Part shown: one piece after another, positions 13,847 to 14,231 of the stretch | How positions within the stretch are numbered: position 1 is the stretch's first letter | Layout of the letters: each line of letters opens with the position of its first letter | Origin: an uncultured Corynebacterium sp. | GTDB taxonomy: Bacteria > Actinomycetota > Actinomycetes > Mycobacteriales > Mycobacteriaceae | Assembly: GCF_937999985.1 (NCBI RefSeq) | Contig: NZ_CALLDG010000133.1 | Location: 1-14,231, forward strand | DNA length: 14,231 nt | Direction of reading: 5' to 3' | The notes under the pieces: model-generated | What the model was told of the DNA's origin: nothing | The model's input: only the letters and a program-made list of their open reading frames with translations | Databases searched by the model: none | Translations under genes and position numbers: made by a program

Positions 13847-14231
13847 ATGACTTTCGGACTGTCAGATAAAAGTGGATTGCGTGCGCCCGGCGAACCTATG
13901 ATCGGGTGGCCTGGAAAGCCCTACCCCCTTGGCGCCACTTTCGACGGCAACGGCACCAACTTTGCCCTATTTACAGAGGTTGCGGAATCGGTCGAGCTCT
14001 GTCTCTTCGACAGCCAGGGTGCGGAGACCCGGGTGAAGATGGAGGAGGTCGACGCTGACATCTGGCACTGTTACCTCCCCGGCATCGTCCCCGGCCAGCG
14101 CTATGGCTACCGAGTCGACGGCCCGTGGGACCCCGCGCGTGGCCTGCGCTGCGATCCCTCCAAGCTACTGATGGACCCCTACGGAAAATCCTTCGACGGC
14201 GCCTTCGACGGCGATGCCTCCCTGTTTAGCT
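13847..14231 (+). CDS. glgX: Glycogen debranching enzyme (GlgX), N-terminal part; runs off the right edge
   Basis: GlgX hydrolyses alpha-1,6 branches of phosphorylase-trimmed glycogen, in the cytoplasm. The 128 visible residues form most of the N-terminal CBM48-type domain of the isoamylase family: WPGKPYPLGATFDGNGTNFA (23-42), then VELCLFD, a WHCYLPGIVPGQRYGYRVDGPWDP stretch, and the GLRCDPSKLLMDPYGK motif near the edge, all characteristic of GlgX/TreX proteins. The GH13 catalytic domain lies outside. ATG 13847 is ten bases after the tetR stop; an in-frame ATG before IGWPG (residue 19) is an alternative. Its proximity to the his cluster is, as far as I recall, shared with other corynebacteria. 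Confidence 0.93.
   Translation, partial: MTFGLSDKSGLRAPGEPMIGWPGKPYPLGATFDGNGTNFALFTEVAESVELCLFDSQGAETRVKMEEVDADIWHCYLPGIVPGQRYGYRVDGPWDPARGLRCDPSKLLMDPYGKSFDGAFDGDASLFS

Noticed and set aside
1..14231. Mobile elements, CRISPR arrays, phage genes, toxin-antitoxin or defence genes
   Set aside because: No transposase or integrase motifs, no direct repeats with spacers, no tRNA, and no coding stretch with foreign base composition were found.

Overview
The window is high-GC, gene-dense DNA from an actinobacterium of the Corynebacteriales, most likely a Corynebacterium. The gene order hisD-hisC-hisB-MFS-hisH-hisA-impA-hisF-hisI, a PriA-type HisA, the many A-start overlaps between genes, and glgX close to hisD all fit that group. 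I cannot name the species. No RNA gene, insertion sequence, CRISPR array, prophage or origin is visible, and no gene-free stretch exceeds about 85 bases.

Region 1 (1-8789, minus strand) is one long run of histidine genes: hisD, hisC, hisB, an MFS exporter-like gene, hisH, hisA/priA, an inositol-monophosphatase-family gene (impA), hisF, hisI, and then trpE, which runs off the left edge. Most junctions overlap by 1-4 bases or are 1-11 bases apart. Only two gaps are larger: hisC-hisB (84 bp) and hisH-hisA (69 bp). Both may hold internal control elements. hisG and hisE are not here. trpE starts one base after the hisI stop, and HisA keeps the Arg-Gly-Trp loop of dual HisA/TrpF PriA enzymes, so histidine and tryptophan synthesis may be linked at both gene and enzyme level.

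Region 2 (8790-10131) is a short divergent promoter region and a plus-strand gene for a 422-residue, helical, TPR-like acidic protein of unknown function. It converges on nadC with a 13-bp gap.

Region 3 (13217-10145, minus strand) reads lipoprotein, four-helix membrane protein, nadA, nadC. nadA and nadC give quinolinate synthase and quinolinate phosphoribosyltransferase for de novo NAD. nadB, which makes the iminoaspartate substrate of NadA, is not next to them.

Region 4 (13218-14231) has a TetR-family regulator divergent from the lipoprotein gene across a 43-bp region containing inverted repeats, followed by the start of glgX (glycogen debranching enzyme), which runs off the right edge.

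Several genes (TPR-like gene, nadA, glgX, possibly tetR) have a TANNNT hexamer 6-8 bases before the start codon, which suggests leaderless transcripts. I see no clearly new multi-gene system. The most interesting leads are the his-trp linkage, the unknown TPR-like gene facing hisD, the TetR operator candidate, and the NAD genes without nadB.
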